Below are positions 17,901-25,906 of a DNA stretch of 64,000 nucleotides, piece by piece (position 1 is the stretch's first letter; the number at the start of each line of letters is the position of its first letter). Source of the stretch: Chloroherpeton thalassium ATCC 35110 (GTDB lineage: Bacteria; Bacteroidota; Chlorobiia; Chlorobiales; Chloroherpetonaceae); contig NC_011026.1 of assembly GCF_000020525.1 (NCBI RefSeq), positions 2,214,001 through 2,278,000 of the forward strand, written 5' to 3'. Both the position numbers and the translations under genes were made by a program. Below the pieces are notes generated by a model. The model was not told the DNA's origin, made no database searches, and saw only the letters and a program-made list of their open reading frames with translations.

Positions 17901-18065
17901 GCCGTTAGGATCAGCAGCAATCGCATTGATGCTGTTTTGTGGCAATCCATCTGCTTCGCTCCACGTCCGGTGAATTTTGACCATGAGCGAACGAATGTCG
18001 TTTGCCAAAAGCGGTTTTGCAAACGCAAAAAAAGCGAGGATGAGAAAAAGAAAGACCTGTTTCAT
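14901..18065 (-). CDS. Sensor histidine kinase with two-component-regulator propeller (Reg_prop/Y_Y_Y)
   Basis: A 1054-residue membrane kinase. After a signal peptide (to about residue 21) come more than a dozen 40-residue propeller repeats of the form DGLPxNxVxxIxxxxxGxIYFGTxxGVxxYDG, enough for two periplasmic seven-bladed beta-propellers. A Y_Y_Y domain (about 640-740) and one membrane helix (about 745-765) lead to a coiled coil and the kinase core. The H-box is SIAAHDLKNPLQS with His830, the N-box is NLISNAVKYS, and the G-boxes are DEGLGLS and TGLGLSIVK. It lacks the C-terminal receiver and AraC-type domain of the hybrid (HTCS) relatives, and no response regulator is adjacent. The ligand is unknown; related propeller sensors often detect glycans. 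Confidence 0.92.
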   Translation of the reverse strand: MKQVFLFLILAFFAFAKPLLANDIRSLMVKIHRTWSEADGLPQNSINAIAADPNGWLWIGTQDGAAYYNGLAWQSIRMPNHTTSNIIGPKCLLATPDSVIWFGTEGGGLHALRPVVGLTPEDWQWQSYNTATGLCSDFLNCLYYGKNGEIYIGTDKGVSVLHNGMISDFPNKKNAIREPVFSIYQTKSGEIYFGTAKGIFVFQHEKLQRLDFPNDLSVRILSITEGADGQIFFCSEGEGIFVYAQKSVSHLAESDGLASNVVCSSFRSENGTLFFGTNNGISLFHNNRFETLTEQDGLTNKVVLSIYAAPNGKTYFGTEVGLSIYEQGSFLSLTQSEGLQDKVVWSIFQDSAEHLYFGTSAGISFFDGNRLRAIGENTPLGKLTVRTIFESQDGTIFFGTNEGVYALSHGNLHTFLPKSALSENTIFAILEHKNELFFGTRDNGVFIYDGKQLQRLCTENGLSSNYIYTLYKSPNGKIYIGTRGGGLAIYDGKTLFSLKKEDGLPNNDVRAIIQDSKGRFCFGTNSGLSIYDGKTFTNLSDTSRPALPNNVIYQVQEDQFGRLYALTNKGICRITEMRTPNTFGELPFKIAQFGKSDGLPSLEGNAGASFKDSRGRLWFGTIAGLAMFDPSQETPDTLQKPVLINKISIRKLPASELSKFLTNKNLQGELQLSYDQNDIHFDYACLSYKRESETRFQTQLIGYDDAPSDWKKSVRKEYTNLPAGSYIFTVRGMDYAGNISKPASVSFAILPAPWQTWWAYLLYVLASGGLIFGLIRWRIATLEEQKRALEKIVAERTAEVVRQKTALETSNEELRKLSNLKTEFLSIAAHDLKNPLQSILGFAQLVKENAKNAEMVAQMGDAIYQSSKRMFLLIKDLLETSKIESGKLELNQSPVDLASLASIVADSLQFQAYQKEQTIQVQMEKSCDVLADGDRISEVLENLISNAVKYSPNKTTITIVVRKTRSENGDGQELVQLAVKDEGLGLSAEDKQKIFGRFQKLSARPTGGESSTGLGLSIVKTLVEAHGGRVWAESDGKNKGTTFFVELPAYKPAG

Positions 18066-18253
18066 CAGCGCTGAGCAATTTGGTTAGCGTCGAGCAACGA
18101 TTGTTATCGAGCTGCACAAAGCAACTTACGATTTACAAAAGAACAAAAATTAATCGGGGAAAAGAACTCCCTGCTTGCGCATTGCAGCTGTGAGCGTCCA
18201 TTCTAAAGTAAAATAAACAGCTGATGTTTGCTGAGGTGAAGCGGATATCGAAA

Positions 18254-18285
18254 TAAAAAGAGGGCATGACGGTGCCCTCTTTTTT
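18254..18285. terminator. Intrinsic terminator after the symporter operon
   Basis: Stem AAAGAGGGCA/TGCCCTCTTT (about 18257-18283, loop TGACGG), with an A-run on the left that becomes the U-tract for the leftward symporter transcript. A T-run on the right makes it work both ways. Confidence 0.9.
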
Positions 18286-18304
18286 CAATATAGCCGTGCA
18301 GCTC

Positions 18305-20041
18305 TTAGTGAGCAGAAGCTTGGCCAGCACCTCTTGGGAAGCGAATATCTTCAACGATTTGTTGTACATCCTGCGGTGGCTCTGCCGTCATGCGAGAGAC
18401 GATAAGCGAGACAACAAAGTTCATAAGCATACCCAATGTGCCGATGCCTTCTGGTGAAATCCCAAACCACCAGTTTTCCGGCGTGTTTGCCTCTGGAGAG
18501 ATAAATTTGAAATAAATAATGTAGGCAGCTGTGAAAACGATGCCTAAAACCATTCCAGCCATAGCGCCTTCGCGGTTCATGCGCTTGTCGAAAATTCCCA
18601 AAATGATCGCAGGGAAGAACGACGAGGCCGCCAAACCGAACGCAAATGCAACCACCTGCGCAACAAATCCAGGCGGGTTGATACCGAAATATCCTGCAAC
18701 CACAACTGCAACCGCCGCCGCGATGCGCGCTGCCATCAATTCGCCACTTTCAGAAATATCGGGCTTGATTTGCTTTTTGAGCAAGTCGTGCGAAACCGAA
18801 GTGGAAATAACAAGCAAAAGGCCCGCTGCTGTGGAGAGCGCCGCTGCCAAACCGCCAGCTGCAACCAGTGCCACCACCCAGTTTGGAAGCTGTGCAATTT
18901 CTGGGTTAGCCAGCACCATAATATCGCGGTCGATGGTCAGCTCGTTTCCTTTCCAGCCGTTGCTTTCAGCTTTTGCAACGAATTCAGGGTTTGTGTTTTT
19001 GTCGTTGTAATATTGAATTTTACCATCGCCATTTTTATCCTCAAATTTAATCAATCCGGTTTTTTCCCAGTTGGTGAACCAAACCGGCGCGCTGCTATAA
19101 GCCACGTCGCTGACCGTTTTGATTAAATTTGTGCGAGCAAAAGTTGCAACTGCCGGCGCAGTTGTGTAGAGAATCGCGATAAAAATCAACGCCCAGCCAG
19201 CAGAAATACGTGCGTCGCGAACTTTCGGAACGGTGAAGAACCGAACAATTACGTGAGGCAAACCGGCTGTACCCACCATCAAAGCTGCTGTGATAAAGAA
19301 AACATCGATCATCGGTTTTTTGCCTGAAGTGTATTCTGCAAAGCCGAGCTCATGATGCAAGCCATCTAAAACCTCAAGGATGGGGCGTCCGCTGGTCACT
19401 TCATTTCCGCCAAAACCAAGCTGAGGAATTGGGTTGCCTGTTAATTGCATGGAAATGAAGAACGCAGGCACCATGTATGCAAAAATCAGTACGCAGAACT
19501 GCGCAACTTGTGTATAGGTAATGCCTTTCATGCCGCCAAGCACCGCGTAGAAAAACACGATTCCCATACCGATGTAAATTCCGGTGTTGATGTCGGTTTC
19601 CAAGAAACGAGAAAACACAACTCCCACGCCGCGCATCTGACCAGCAACATAAGTAAACGACACAAAAATGGCGCAAATAACCGCAATGGTGCGAGCAACA
19701 TCGGAGTAGTAGCGATCGCCAACGAAGTCAGGAACGGTAAATTTTCCGAATTTGCGAAGATACGGTGCAAGTAGCAAAGCGAGCAAGACATAGCCGCCAG
19801 TCCAACCCATTAAGTAAACAGAGCCATCATAGCCAAGAAACGAAATAAGACCAGCCATTGAAATAAACGAAGCCGCCGACATCCAGTCTGCTGCGGTCGC
19901 CATTCCGTTGGCAATAGGTGGCACGCCACCGCCAGCCACGTAAAAATCTTTTGTGCTGCCGGCTTTAGACCAAATTGCAATTCCGATGTAGATGGCAAAT
20001 GAAACCCCTACAATCAGAAACGTCCATGTTTGTACATCCAT
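18305..20041 (-). CDS. Sodium:solute symporter, VC_2705-type large subunit
   Basis: A 578-residue SSS-family transporter with about 13 membrane helices. FYVAGGGVPPIANGMATAADWMSAASF near residue 33 is the sodium and substrate region of helix 1, and PHVIVRFFTV near 260 is also typical. The protein belongs to the acetate/short-chain-acid branch that works with a DUF4212 small subunit. A soluble insert around residues 325-360 contains DKNGDGKIQYYND, a good EF-hand-like calcium loop, seen in this subfamily. Possible substrates are acetate, pyruvate or another small carboxylate, useful for photo-assimilation. It is the last gene of the porin, small-subunit, large-subunit operon and ends at a terminator. 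Confidence 0.9.
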   Translation of the reverse strand: MDVQTWTFLIVGVSFAIYIGIAIWSKAGSTKDFYVAGGGVPPIANGMATAADWMSAASFISMAGLISFLGYDGSVYLMGWTGGYVLLALLLAPYLRKFGKFTVPDFVGDRYYSDVARTIAVICAIFVSFTYVAGQMRGVGVVFSRFLETDINTGIYIGMGIVFFYAVLGGMKGITYTQVAQFCVLIFAYMVPAFFISMQLTGNPIPQLGFGGNEVTSGRPILEVLDGLHHELGFAEYTSGKKPMIDVFFITAALMVGTAGLPHVIVRFFTVPKVRDARISAGWALIFIAILYTTAPAVATFARTNLIKTVSDVAYSSAPVWFTNWEKTGLIKFEDKNGDGKIQYYNDKNTNPEFVAKAESNGWKGNELTIDRDIMVLANPEIAQLPNWVVALVAAGGLAAALSTAAGLLLVISTSVSHDLLKKQIKPDISESGELMAARIAAAVAVVVAGYFGINPPGFVAQVVAFAFGLAASSFFPAIILGIFDKRMNREGAMAGMVLGIVFTAAYIIYFKFISPEANTPENWWFGISPEGIGTLGMLMNFVVSLIVSRMTAEPPQDVQQIVEDIRFPRGAGQASAH

Positions 20042-20087
20042 AGTAGAAAGTGGTGATAAGTTTGTTTAAAATTTCGAATGAATAAGT

Positions 20088-20345
20088 TTAATCTTCATGC
20101 ACATCATACTCTTTGTCGAGCTTGTTCATCAATTGCACATAAACGAATATGAGAACGACGAACACATAAATTGAGCCTTGTTGCGCAAACCAAAATCCGA
20201 GTTTGAAGCCGCCCACCTGAATGCTGTTCAAGGCGTCGACAAAAAGGATGCCAAATCCATATGAACCCATGAACCAGATGGCTAATAAAATCACCAAGTA
20301 TTTGAGGTTAGCCTTCCAGTATTCTTGAAGTTTTCCGTTTTGCAT
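20088..20345 (-). CDS. DUF4212 small subunit of the sodium:solute symporter
   Basis: An 85-residue protein with two membrane helices (about 16-36 and 52-72) and a start typical of DUF4212: YWKANLKYLVILLAIWF. Family members are always encoded next to VC_2705-type symporters and are taken to be their small subunit. The large subunit starts 46 bp downstream on the same strand. Confidence 0.92.
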   Translation of the reverse strand: MQNGKLQEYWKANLKYLVILLAIWFMGSYGFGILFVDALNSIQVGGFKLGFWFAQQGSIYVFVVLIFVYVQLMNKLDKEYDVHED

Positions 20346-20426
20346 AATGAAATGATTGGATTAGAGTTGTTGCCCTCTTCATCTCCGCCCAGTTTTTTCT
20401 CTGAGCGGAGATGAAGAACAGATGGC

Positions 20427-21641
20427 TTATAAATAAATCGATGTCAAGAATCTGAATTGATTGTAGCTATCAACTTTCTTTGCGTCGGTAGCATCTTGCA
20501 TTGGCACATTTGAATATTCAAATGCGACGCGAGCATGGTGGCCGGATAAAAACCAATTGATGCCGAGATCGAGCTGCGTGGCCGCATCGTCGGTAGCATC
20601 TAAATCACGATAGGAAAATCCAACATAAGGCTGGAGTTTTCCAGCATCTCCGATGATATCTTTAGGCAAAAGCAAGCCTGCTTGTGCAAAGAAGATAGAG
20701 CCTGTTCCATAGAGTGTGCCGCCGGAAGTGCCTCTGAGGTAGCCATCGCCATAGTCCATAGAATAGAACACGCCATAAGCGGTTAATGCCATGTCGCCGC
20801 CAATTGGCTGATCGAAGAACGCATCTACGGCAAAAATGAATTGGTCGACTGTTTCGCCAACGCCATCGGCGTCTGAGTCAATGATGCTGCCAGTTGGATG
20901 GAAGTAGAAGCCTGCACCGATGTTGAAGACGGATTTTGTGCCCAAGTAAGAGCCAACGCGGTAAGGCAGCGTGGTGCTTTCCTCGTCGCCAAACTGATAT
21001 TCTACATAGCCGTTATAAGCCCATTTGACTGTGTTATTTAACGCGGCTGTTGTAGACAGAGTAGGTGCGGCTTGTACGAATGGTTCAACCGCAGAAAAAC
21101 TGTAGTGAATCTTATCCAAGGTTCCTTTTACATAGTAGCCAAGTTGACGGGCAAATTGGTCGTTTTTATCAACGTTCGGCCAGTTGAAAATCGGAGCGTC
21201 AATTTCCAGAAAGTTCAGGGTGCTTGCCATGGTCATTCTGGAAATCCCGTTCCAATAGTGCAAACCGGCGCCGAAGTCTAAATGGAAGGCGTCATTCTGA
21301 AAAACATGATATTGCACCCAAGCATCGTGCATGAAGAGGCCGGGTTTTTTTGCACTGCTGGCGGTTTGGCTGTTGATGCCAAAGTGCGTGACGATCAAGA
21401 ATTTCTTTTGAAGCTCCGCATAGGCCAAAAAGCGCGAACGGCGAAGCGTCATGTTGAACGATTCGGTATTATCATTGTACGTGCCATAAACCTGATGCCA
21501 GGTGATAAACCGAATGTAGCTGTCGTCTGAAATTGTCACCTTCAAAGGCTTATAAGCGTCGGAGCCTTGGGCTTTGGCTTGCAGACTGCCAAATGAAAAG
21601 AGCGCAGCAAGCGCAACGATTAAGGTTAGTACTTTTTTCAT
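20427..21641 (-). CDS. Outer-membrane porin-like beta-barrel
   Basis: A 404-residue protein with a clear signal peptide (MKKVLTLIVALAALFSFGSLQAKA) and alternating amphipathic strands ending in an aromatic-rich terminus (FRFLTSIYL), as expected for an outer-membrane barrel. TLRRSRFLAYAELQKKFL resembles the phosphate-selective or general porin O/P group. Its position as first gene before the two symporter genes suggests that it lets the symporter's substrate through the outer membrane. The substrate is not readable from sequence. The DUF4212 gene lies 81 bp downstream. Confidence 0.8.
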   Translation of the reverse strand: MKKVLTLIVALAALFSFGSLQAKAQGSDAYKPLKVTISDDSYIRFITWHQVYGTYNDNTESFNMTLRRSRFLAYAELQKKFLIVTHFGINSQTASSAKKPGLFMHDAWVQYHVFQNDAFHLDFGAGLHYWNGISRMTMASTLNFLEIDAPIFNWPNVDKNDQFARQLGYYVKGTLDKIHYSFSAVEPFVQAAPTLSTTAALNNTVKWAYNGYVEYQFGDEESTTLPYRVGSYLGTKSVFNIGAGFYFHPTGSIIDSDADGVGETVDQFIFAVDAFFDQPIGGDMALTAYGVFYSMDYGDGYLRGTSGGTLYGTGSIFFAQAGLLLPKDIIGDAGKLQPYVGFSYRDLDATDDAATQLDLGINWFLSGHHARVAFEYSNVPMQDATDAKKVDSYNQFRFLTSIYL

Positions 21642-21817
21642 TGTCCAATTGTTTTACGTTATAAAAGTGTCATTTTTCTGACTAATTGTTGTTGTTAGGT
21701 ATAAAAGTGAAACAAGCTAAGGTTAGATAGAATCAAGATATTACGGCTTAAATATCAAGATTTTATCACGAGAACTTTTTACAACAAAAAAGATATGTAA
21801 GATGAAAAACGAGATAA

Positions 21818-21931
21818 TTAGCTACACAATCGAAAGCGATGGCAATGCGGGATAATAAAAATGAAGAACTTAATAATGATTCCTAAGAATAACATGTTAC
21901 GCTTCTCTGTTTTGTGTGCCTTTTTTGTCAT
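21818..21931 (-). CDS. Putative small single-pass membrane protein (37 aa)
   Basis: A short frame upstream of the porin gene on the same strand. It starts MTKKAHKTEKRNMLFLGIII, continues with a hydrophobic helix and ends in a basic, Cys-containing tail. A strong ribosome site (GGAGG, the complement of about 21940-21944) lies 8 bases before the ATG, which is rare in this genome and is the main support. Just before it, CCATCTCATGAAATGG can form a hairpin close to the ribosome site. The porin gene starts 176 bp downstream. I recognise no family. Confidence 0.45.
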   Translation of the reverse strand: MTKKAHKTEKRNMLFLGIIIKFFIFIIPHCHRFRLCS

Positions 21932-22322
21932 AGTTAAAACCTCCATTTCATGAGATGGTTCTATCTCTTCCCATAGATGAACCAGCGTTCTTTTTACAGA
22001 AGGCGATATTTTAATGTACTTGATTTAAGAGCAAAGAACATCATTAGGGGGGAAACTCAGGTATTGACATGTTTTTCTGACCCTGATTTTGTAGCCCCTA
22101 TTTTAAATATTTTTTTTGAGAAAACAAAAAAATAAACACGCAATGCTTGAAATTCTGTTAGCGATATCGCGGTTTTGTGAAATATTAAAGGTGAAGTAAA
22201 TAAACTGAAATATATTTCATTTTGAAAAACAAGTAATTATGTAAATATGATTTGTTGAATTAATAATATTATTTTTATTTATTCACTTTTTTGAGGTTTT
22301 AAATATTAAATAAGGAGAAATA
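21932..22322. other. AT-rich intergenic region
   Basis: Apart from the putative small frame ending at 21931, this gap before the DCC gene is AT-rich DNA with no reading frame or clear structure that I can support. It must hold the promoters of the leftward porin operon and the rightward DCC gene. A ribosome site AGGAG (22312-22316) precedes the DCC start. Confidence 0.5.
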
Positions 22323-22766
22323 ATGCAACCGATTTTGATTTATGATGGGCACTGCAATTTGTGCGTGAATTTTGTGAAAATGGTCGAGCCGTTTAATGAC
22401 GAGGGAAAAGGGCGCTTCAAAGTGCGCTTGGTGCCGTATCAAAAAGCGGACGAATTGGTTACGGCTTTTAAGCTGGATAAAGAGGCGTTAAAATCAGCAT
22501 TTCATTTAATTGATGAAAATGGAAATGTATTTAAAGCTGGCCAAGCCATTGACAAGTTAGCTGATATTTACCCGCTTCTTAAGTTCGGCTCGCCATTTTT
22601 ACAACAAATCTTGGAGAAGCTTTTTATCAAACGGTTGCGGAAAATCGTTACGCTATTTTTGGATGTAGGGATGAATGTTATGTTTCGGCATGTTATGAAT
22701 CCAAGCAAAAATAAAAAAGCTTTCTTTCGAGACTACGTCTTTTCATTATTAAACAGGACTTCATAA
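22323..22766 (+). CDS. DCC-family thiol-disulfide oxidoreductase-like protein (DUF393)
   Basis: A 147-residue protein that opens with the family signature ILIYDGHCNLC, giving the D-x-x-C-x-x-C motif of DUF393/DCC proteins. These have a thioredoxin-like fold and a predicted but unproven redox role. Residues 95-125 form a hydrophobic or amphipathic region that may sit on the membrane. An AGGAG site lies 6 bases upstream of the ATG. Its last 34 bases overlap, tail to tail, with the end of the HD-GYP gene on the other strand. Confidence 0.88.
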   Translation: MQPILIYDGHCNLCVNFVKMVEPFNDEGKGRFKVRLVPYQKADELVTAFKLDKEALKSAFHLIDENGNVFKAGQAIDKLADIYPLLKFGSPFLQQILEKLFIKRLRKIVTLFLDVGMNVMFRHVMNPSKNKKAFFRDYVFSLLNRTS

Positions 22767-24781
22767 ATCTTTTTCTCAAGAAAAATATTAAACAATTTTG
22801 GATCGATTTTGTTGTTGTCTGCTTCGCTTTGCAAAATATTGAGTGCAACCTGTGTGCTCATGCCTTTTTTATAAGGGCGCTCTGGCGAGGTGAGCGCGTC
22901 AAAAATGTCGGCAATGGCCATCATTTTTGATGGAATCGGAATGGCGCTATCAACCAATCCGTTTGGATAGCCGCTGCCATCGTTGCGTTCGTGGTGCGCG
23001 TAAGCGATTAAAGGAATTTGTTTTAAGTCGTCCGTCCAAGGAATGTTTCTTAGGAAGTCAAATGAGTGCGAGACGTGCATTTGGATCTCATCGCGCTCAT
23101 CGCGACTGAGCGTTCCAGATTTCAGCGTGAGCTGCTTGTATTCGCTATCGGTTAAATATTCATATTCTTCAGACTCATTGAAATAAAATATCTTTGATTT
23201 TATATTTTCAAGCTCATCTGAAAGTTCTGCGCCATTATGGGTTGCGGCATTTGCCGTTAAAATAATTTGAAGATTTTGCTTGGTTTCTTCCAAGTATTTT
23301 TGGCAATCTTTATCCAATTCCTGAAGAATCGGCATCGCCCGCTTTTTGCCTAACCGAATCACCAATCCAAATTTTTTTTGTGCAAACCGCAGTTCAATGG
23401 CTTTCATAATCACTCGGTAGCGCCCGAGCAAGCTCGAAAGTTCATTTGGGTGAAGCTTGTTGGCTTTCACTAAAACCGATTCGCGAACTCCAATTTTTCC
23501 AAAATCATGCAGCAGCGCCGCATATTCAATTTCCTTAATATCTCTGGGTGTGTATTTAACATTTCTAAACGCCCATTCTGGTGAACTGCTGACCGCTTTT
23601 GCAAATTCGACCACCAATTGTGCCACGCGCGAGGAATGGCCTGAGGTTGTTGGATCTCGCGATTCAATGGCTTTTACAGAGGCTTTGATAAAGCCTTCCA
23701 GCAGTTTCTGTTCATTGTTATAAAGCTTCAGGCTTTGAAGGCAAATGCCCGCGTGCAGCGCAACAGCTTGAACCAGTCGTTCGTCGCGGTCGGTAAATTC
23801 GGTTACTTTCGCTTCGATATCTCCAGAGGCCGTGAGCGTGTCGTTGGCGTTGATTTTTTTGTTGGCTAACTGAACGACTCCAATGGTGTGTTTATCCTCA
23901 CTGCGGGAAATAATCGGCACAACAAGCATCGATTTCGTTCTATAATCGTGCTCAGACTCAAAAGATTTATTGATGGTGTAAGTGGTGCTATGAGGCAAAT
24001 GATAAGCATCTTTGATGTGCAAAACTTGCTGCGACATGGCCACGTAGCCTGGTACCGTTTTTAGAGAAATCGCCGCGTAGCCAATTTGAGAATCGCTCTC
24101 AAACGTCTCATGCGATTCCGAAAAAACGGCGGCGCTGTTTTTTGCGTCGGGTTCGTATTGCAACTGCTTGTTTTCCAAATAATTTTCTTTGTTATACCCG
24201 ATGCCTTCGCGTTCAACAACCAAATACACACATACCGAGTCAGCGCCGGTTACCTCTTCGCAAATATCACGCACCATTTTTAGCAGCGCTCGAATTTCCC
24301 TATGCCCCGATAGTTTAAGGCTAATTTCGTGGATGGTTTTCAACTCGTGCAGTTCTTGGCGTGCGGAGGCTTGCAGCGGGGTATGATTTTTCCAGTGTAG
24401 CTCAAGTTTTTTTAGCAACATCGAAAAAGAGGTCACTTTTATCGGCTGCTCAAGAACTTCGAAAAAACCGTATTTTTCAAACAATTCGGTGTAATCGCCA
24501 TAAAGCAGCAATTCTTCAGGCCAGGCCACTAAGATGAGGTCGATTTTTTTTCTCAAATCAAACGGCACGGCGCGAAAAAAATCGCTCATTTGGGAAAGCG
24601 AAAGAAATAGAACAGTTCGCCTGTCTTCAATATCGTGGAGCGAGAAAGTATGTGCTACCGAACTGAAGCTGGTGCCGCTTTCAAAAGTATTTTCCAAAGA
24701 AAAATCCGCAAAGATTTTGTCGATGTACTCAAGTTCTAAGCCGACGAAATCGTAAAACCGGACAGCGGATGTCATAATCAA
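22733..24781 (-). CDS. GAF and HD-GYP domain phosphodiesterase
   Basis: A 682-residue cytoplasmic protein expected to hydrolyse cyclic di-GMP. Residues 1-135 look like a degenerate receiver fold (hydrophobic strands but no phosphoacceptor pattern). A GAF domain follows at about 150-355, then an HD-GYP domain from about 370: SGHSSRVAQL, the metal pair in YAALLHDFGKIGVRE, and HHERNDGSGYPNGL (the GYP element). Between the HD and GYP motifs is an unusually long helical insert of about 130 residues. MMAIADIFDALTSPERPYKKG closes the domain. It lies divergent from the ABC-ATPase gene. The signal sensed by the GAF domain is unknown. Confidence 0.92.
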   Translation of the reverse strand: MIMTSAVRFYDFVGLELEYIDKIFADFSLENTFESGTSFSSVAHTFSLHDIEDRRTVLFLSLSQMSDFFRAVPFDLRKKIDLILVAWPEELLLYGDYTELFEKYGFFEVLEQPIKVTSFSMLLKKLELHWKNHTPLQASARQELHELKTIHEISLKLSGHREIRALLKMVRDICEEVTGADSVCVYLVVEREGIGYNKENYLENKQLQYEPDAKNSAAVFSESHETFESDSQIGYAAISLKTVPGYVAMSQQVLHIKDAYHLPHSTTYTINKSFESEHDYRTKSMLVVPIISRSEDKHTIGVVQLANKKINANDTLTASGDIEAKVTEFTDRDERLVQAVALHAGICLQSLKLYNNEQKLLEGFIKASVKAIESRDPTTSGHSSRVAQLVVEFAKAVSSSPEWAFRNVKYTPRDIKEIEYAALLHDFGKIGVRESVLVKANKLHPNELSSLLGRYRVIMKAIELRFAQKKFGLVIRLGKKRAMPILQELDKDCQKYLEETKQNLQIILTANAATHNGAELSDELENIKSKIFYFNESEEYEYLTDSEYKQLTLKSGTLSRDERDEIQMHVSHSFDFLRNIPWTDDLKQIPLIAYAHHERNDGSGYPNGLVDSAIPIPSKMMAIADIFDALTSPERPYKKGMSTQVALNILQSEADNNKIDPKLFNIFLEKKIYEVLFNNEKT

Positions 24782-25034
24782 ATAAGTTCATAAATTGAAA
24801 AGCTTTTTTTCAAAAGAACATTGGAGAGGGTATTTGTAAAGATAGCGCTTGTGTGTTAAGTAAGTTTTACATATTGAGCGGTTTCCAAAAATCGTTTGTG
24901 CTTTTTAAAGAGTCCTTTAAAAATAAGGGGAGCGGTTCATTTTATATTAAAAATAGGGTACTGAATGATTACTCATTTTAAAAATCCAATTTTGTAGCCC
25001 AAAAAGATTCATTTTTAGAAAAGCATCGATCAGC

Positions 25035-25832
25035 GTGAAAAAAATTATTGAGTTAAGGAATGTCACGGCATTTCGTGGAGAGAAAGAAATTTACAGAAAT
25101 CTGTCGTTGGAAGTCGTGTCTGGCTGTAATACAGCCATTTTAGGTCCAAATGGAGCCGGAAAAACAACGTTATTGAAACTGCTTTCGCGCGAAATTTATC
25201 CAAAGCAAACCAAAGAAAGTTTCATCCGCGTTTTCGGCAAGGAGCGCTGGAACATTTGGGAATTGCGTTCGCATTTTGGCATGATTTCGCACGATCTTCA
25301 ACATCGTTATATTGAAAGTGCCACAGGTTTAAATGTGATTTTATCGGGTCTTTATTCCAGCATCGACACTTGGCAGCACCAGCATTTTGAGCCAGCCGAC
25401 ATTGAAAAAGCGATGAAAATCATGGAAGATTTGGCGATTTGCCCACTTCGTGAGCGTTGCTTTGCTGAAATGTCCACTGGCGAGCAACGGCGTTTTTTGC
25501 TCGGGCGCGCGCTGATCAACGAGCCTGACGCACTGTTGCTCGATGAGCCAACCAGCGGATTGGATATAAAAGCCGCTTTTCAATACCTTGAAATCATTCG
25601 CCGTTTGATGCAAACAGGCCGCACGGTCATTTTGGTAACGCACCACATCCATGAAATTCCGCCGGAAATTTCCCGCGTAATTCTTTTGAAAAACGGTCAG
25701 ATTCTTGATGACGGGGAAAAGGGAGCGACGTTGACTTCTGAAAAATTAAGCCATCTTTTTGAAGTTCCGGTGCATGTTGCTAAAGCGCATGGGTACTTTC
25801 AAGTATTGCCAGCCGGTAGTTCTGCAGGCTAA
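25035..25832 (+). CDS. ABC transporter ATP-binding protein (stand-alone)
   Basis: A 265-residue ABC ATPase with Walker A LGPNGAGKTTLLKLL near residue 38, signature MSTGEQRRFLLGRALI near 147, Walker B ALLLDEPTSGLD and the switch histidine in VILVTHHIHEI. The spacing and the HFGMISHDLQ Q-loop region recall the ModF/PhrA-like stand-alone group. No permease or binding protein is encoded beside it, so its partner is elsewhere or it acts without a transporter. It starts with GTG (25035-25037) and ends near a terminator shared with the convergent DUF1350-like gene. Confidence 0.88.
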   Translation: MKKIIELRNVTAFRGEKEIYRNLSLEVVSGCNTAILGPNGAGKTTLLKLLSREIYPKQTKESFIRVFGKERWNIWELRSHFGMISHDLQHRYIESATGLNVILSGLYSSIDTWQHQHFEPADIEKAMKIMEDLAICPLRERCFAEMSTGEQRRFLLGRALINEPDALLLDEPTSGLDIKAAFQYLEIIRRLMQTGRTVILVTHHIHEIPPEISRVILLKNGQILDDGEKGATLTSEKLSHLFEVPVHVAKAHGYFQVLPAGSSAG

Positions 25833-25848
25833 GGTGAGTTTTATGCAA

Positions 25849-25884
25849 CGAAAAAAGGCCGCTCATTTGAGCAGCCTTTTTTAT
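25849..25884. terminator. Bidirectional intrinsic terminator
   Basis: AAAAAAGGCcGCTC-ATTT-GAGCaGCCTTTTTT (25851-25882) forms a long stem with one internal mismatch, with A- and T-runs at the two ends. It lies between the convergent ABC-ATPase and DUF1350-like genes. Confidence 0.9.
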
Positions 25885-25906
25885 AAAATGAAAAGTGGTT
25901 TCTCTG

